This document shows, in pieces, positions 63,740 to 64,000 of a DNA stretch of 64,000 bases. Each line of letters begins with the position of its first letter. The first letter of the stretch is position 1. The position numbers were made by a program, and so were the translations under genes. The DNA comes from Vannielia litorea (GTDB taxonomy: Bacteria; Pseudomonadota; Alphaproteobacteria; Rhodobacterales; Rhodobacteraceae), in the NCBI RefSeq assembly GCF_900142295.1, contig NZ_FSRL01000002.1:310001-374000 (forward strand), written 5' to 3'. The notes under the pieces are model-generated. The model was not told the origin of the DNA. It ran no database searches and saw only the letters and a program-made list of their open reading frames with translations.

Positions 63740-64000
63740 ATGCCGACCAGATTCCTGACATCCGTTGCCGCACTGGCCCTCAGCGCCGGTGCCGCGCAGG
63801 CCGATTTCACCCTGCACGTTCTGCACATCAACGACCTTCACAGCCGGATCGAATCCGTCTCCAAGTACGACTCCACCTGTTCGGCCGAAGACGAGACCGC
63901 CGGCGAGTGCTTCGGCGGCGTCGCCCGCGTGGCCACCAAGATCAAGGAGCTGCGCGACCAGATCGCGGGCGAGGGCGGCAACGTGATCGTTCTCGACGCG
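63740..64000 (+). CDS. 5'-nucleotidase / UshA-type metallophosphoesterase (3' end outside window)
   Basis: First 87 codons, open at the window edge. ATG 63740 is preceded by GGGAG. A signal peptide (MPTRFLTSVAALALSAGAAQA) is followed at once by the metallophosphatase block LHVLHINDLHSRIE, in which Asp and His bind the metals. Then comes CFGGVARVATKIKELRDQIAGE, typical of UshA/CpdB-like periplasmic enzymes that dephosphorylate nucleotides for phosphate and nucleoside uptake. Confidence 0.9.
   Translation, partial: MPTRFLTSVAALALSAGAAQADFTLHVLHINDLHSRIESVSKYDSTCSAEDETAGECFGGVARVATKIKELRDQIAGEGGNVIVLDA

Overview
The window looks like chromosomal DNA from a marine-type alphaproteobacterium of the Rhodobacteraceae (Roseobacter group). 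The DNA is GC-rich, so nearly every real gene has long shadow ORFs on the other strand. The family assignment rests on protein families: an alphaproteobacterial flagellar cluster with MotE, CtrA-like boxes, a GTTC-N7-GTTC LexA box, DUF2794, a Hint-domain protein, an SMC starting VRFTRLRLNGFKSF, and an acyl-CoA dehydrogenase of the DmdC type. I saw no tRNA, rRNA, CRISPR array, insertion sequence or phage gene.

Region 1 (1-2.2 kb and 9.6-29.2 kb) is a flagellar cluster split by an unrelated insert. On the left are flgC (cut by the window edge) and flgB, divergent from fliI. After the insert come flhB, fliR, flhA and a lytic-transglycosylase-like gene, with a small helical gene at the 3' end. 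Next is a stator block: a large periplasmic protein, motA, motE, a small membrane protein and fliL. It is divergent from fliF-fliH-fliN-fliP. Finally flgI, flgL, flgK, flgE and motB all lie on the minus strand. TTAA-N7-TTAA-like boxes, resembling CtrA sites, sit at the fliL/fliF divergence, upstream of flgE and, more weakly, upstream of the flhA operon. fliG, fliM, fliQ, fliE, flgF, flgG, flgA and flgH are not in this window.

Region 2 (2.2-9.6 kb) is the insert: a small secreted protein with an internal repeat, a GbsR/MarR-type regulator, a catalase, a STAS-like protein, SMC and a GNAT acetyltransferase.

Region 3 (29.3-49 kb) is mixed housekeeping and accessory genes. It holds phosphohexomutase, aspartate-semialdehyde dehydrogenase, a DUF4139 protein, a beta-carbonic anhydrase, an HPt-like protein lacking the phospho-histidine, an M17 aminopeptidase with an NlpC/P60 peptidase, MtfA-like peptidase and DUF2794. 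A candidate structured RNA with a terminator follows, then imuB behind a LexA box, an I78 inhibitor-like lipoprotein, class III alcohol dehydrogenase coupled to a SecD-P1-head-like lipoprotein, a methyltransferase divergent from a LysR regulator, a NYN nuclease, an acyl-CoA synthetase, a sulfotransferase and a Hint-domain protein.

Region 4 (49-58 kb) reads as one long minus-strand fatty-acid or acyl-CoA degradation unit. Two paralogous MerR regulators lead into acyl-CoA dehydrogenase, two small proteins, a GST, thiolase, an NTF2-like protein, a bicupin and a FadJ/FadB-type fusion, ending at a clear terminator. Inverted repeats between the two merR genes are likely operators.

Region 5 (58-64 kb) has two coupled thioesterases and a MATE transporter on the plus strand. 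A DUF952-pyrD-arsC overlapping minus-strand operon follows, then an MFS-like transporter and the start of a secreted 5'-nucleotidase.

The most notable points are the stator-linked AMIN-like/helical-repeat protein beside MotE, the lytic transglycosylase homologue with Val where the catalytic Glu is expected, the SOS-boxed imuB without imuA or dnaE2, the candidate structured RNA, and the MerR-controlled degradation operon. I did not find a clearly new defence or mobile system.
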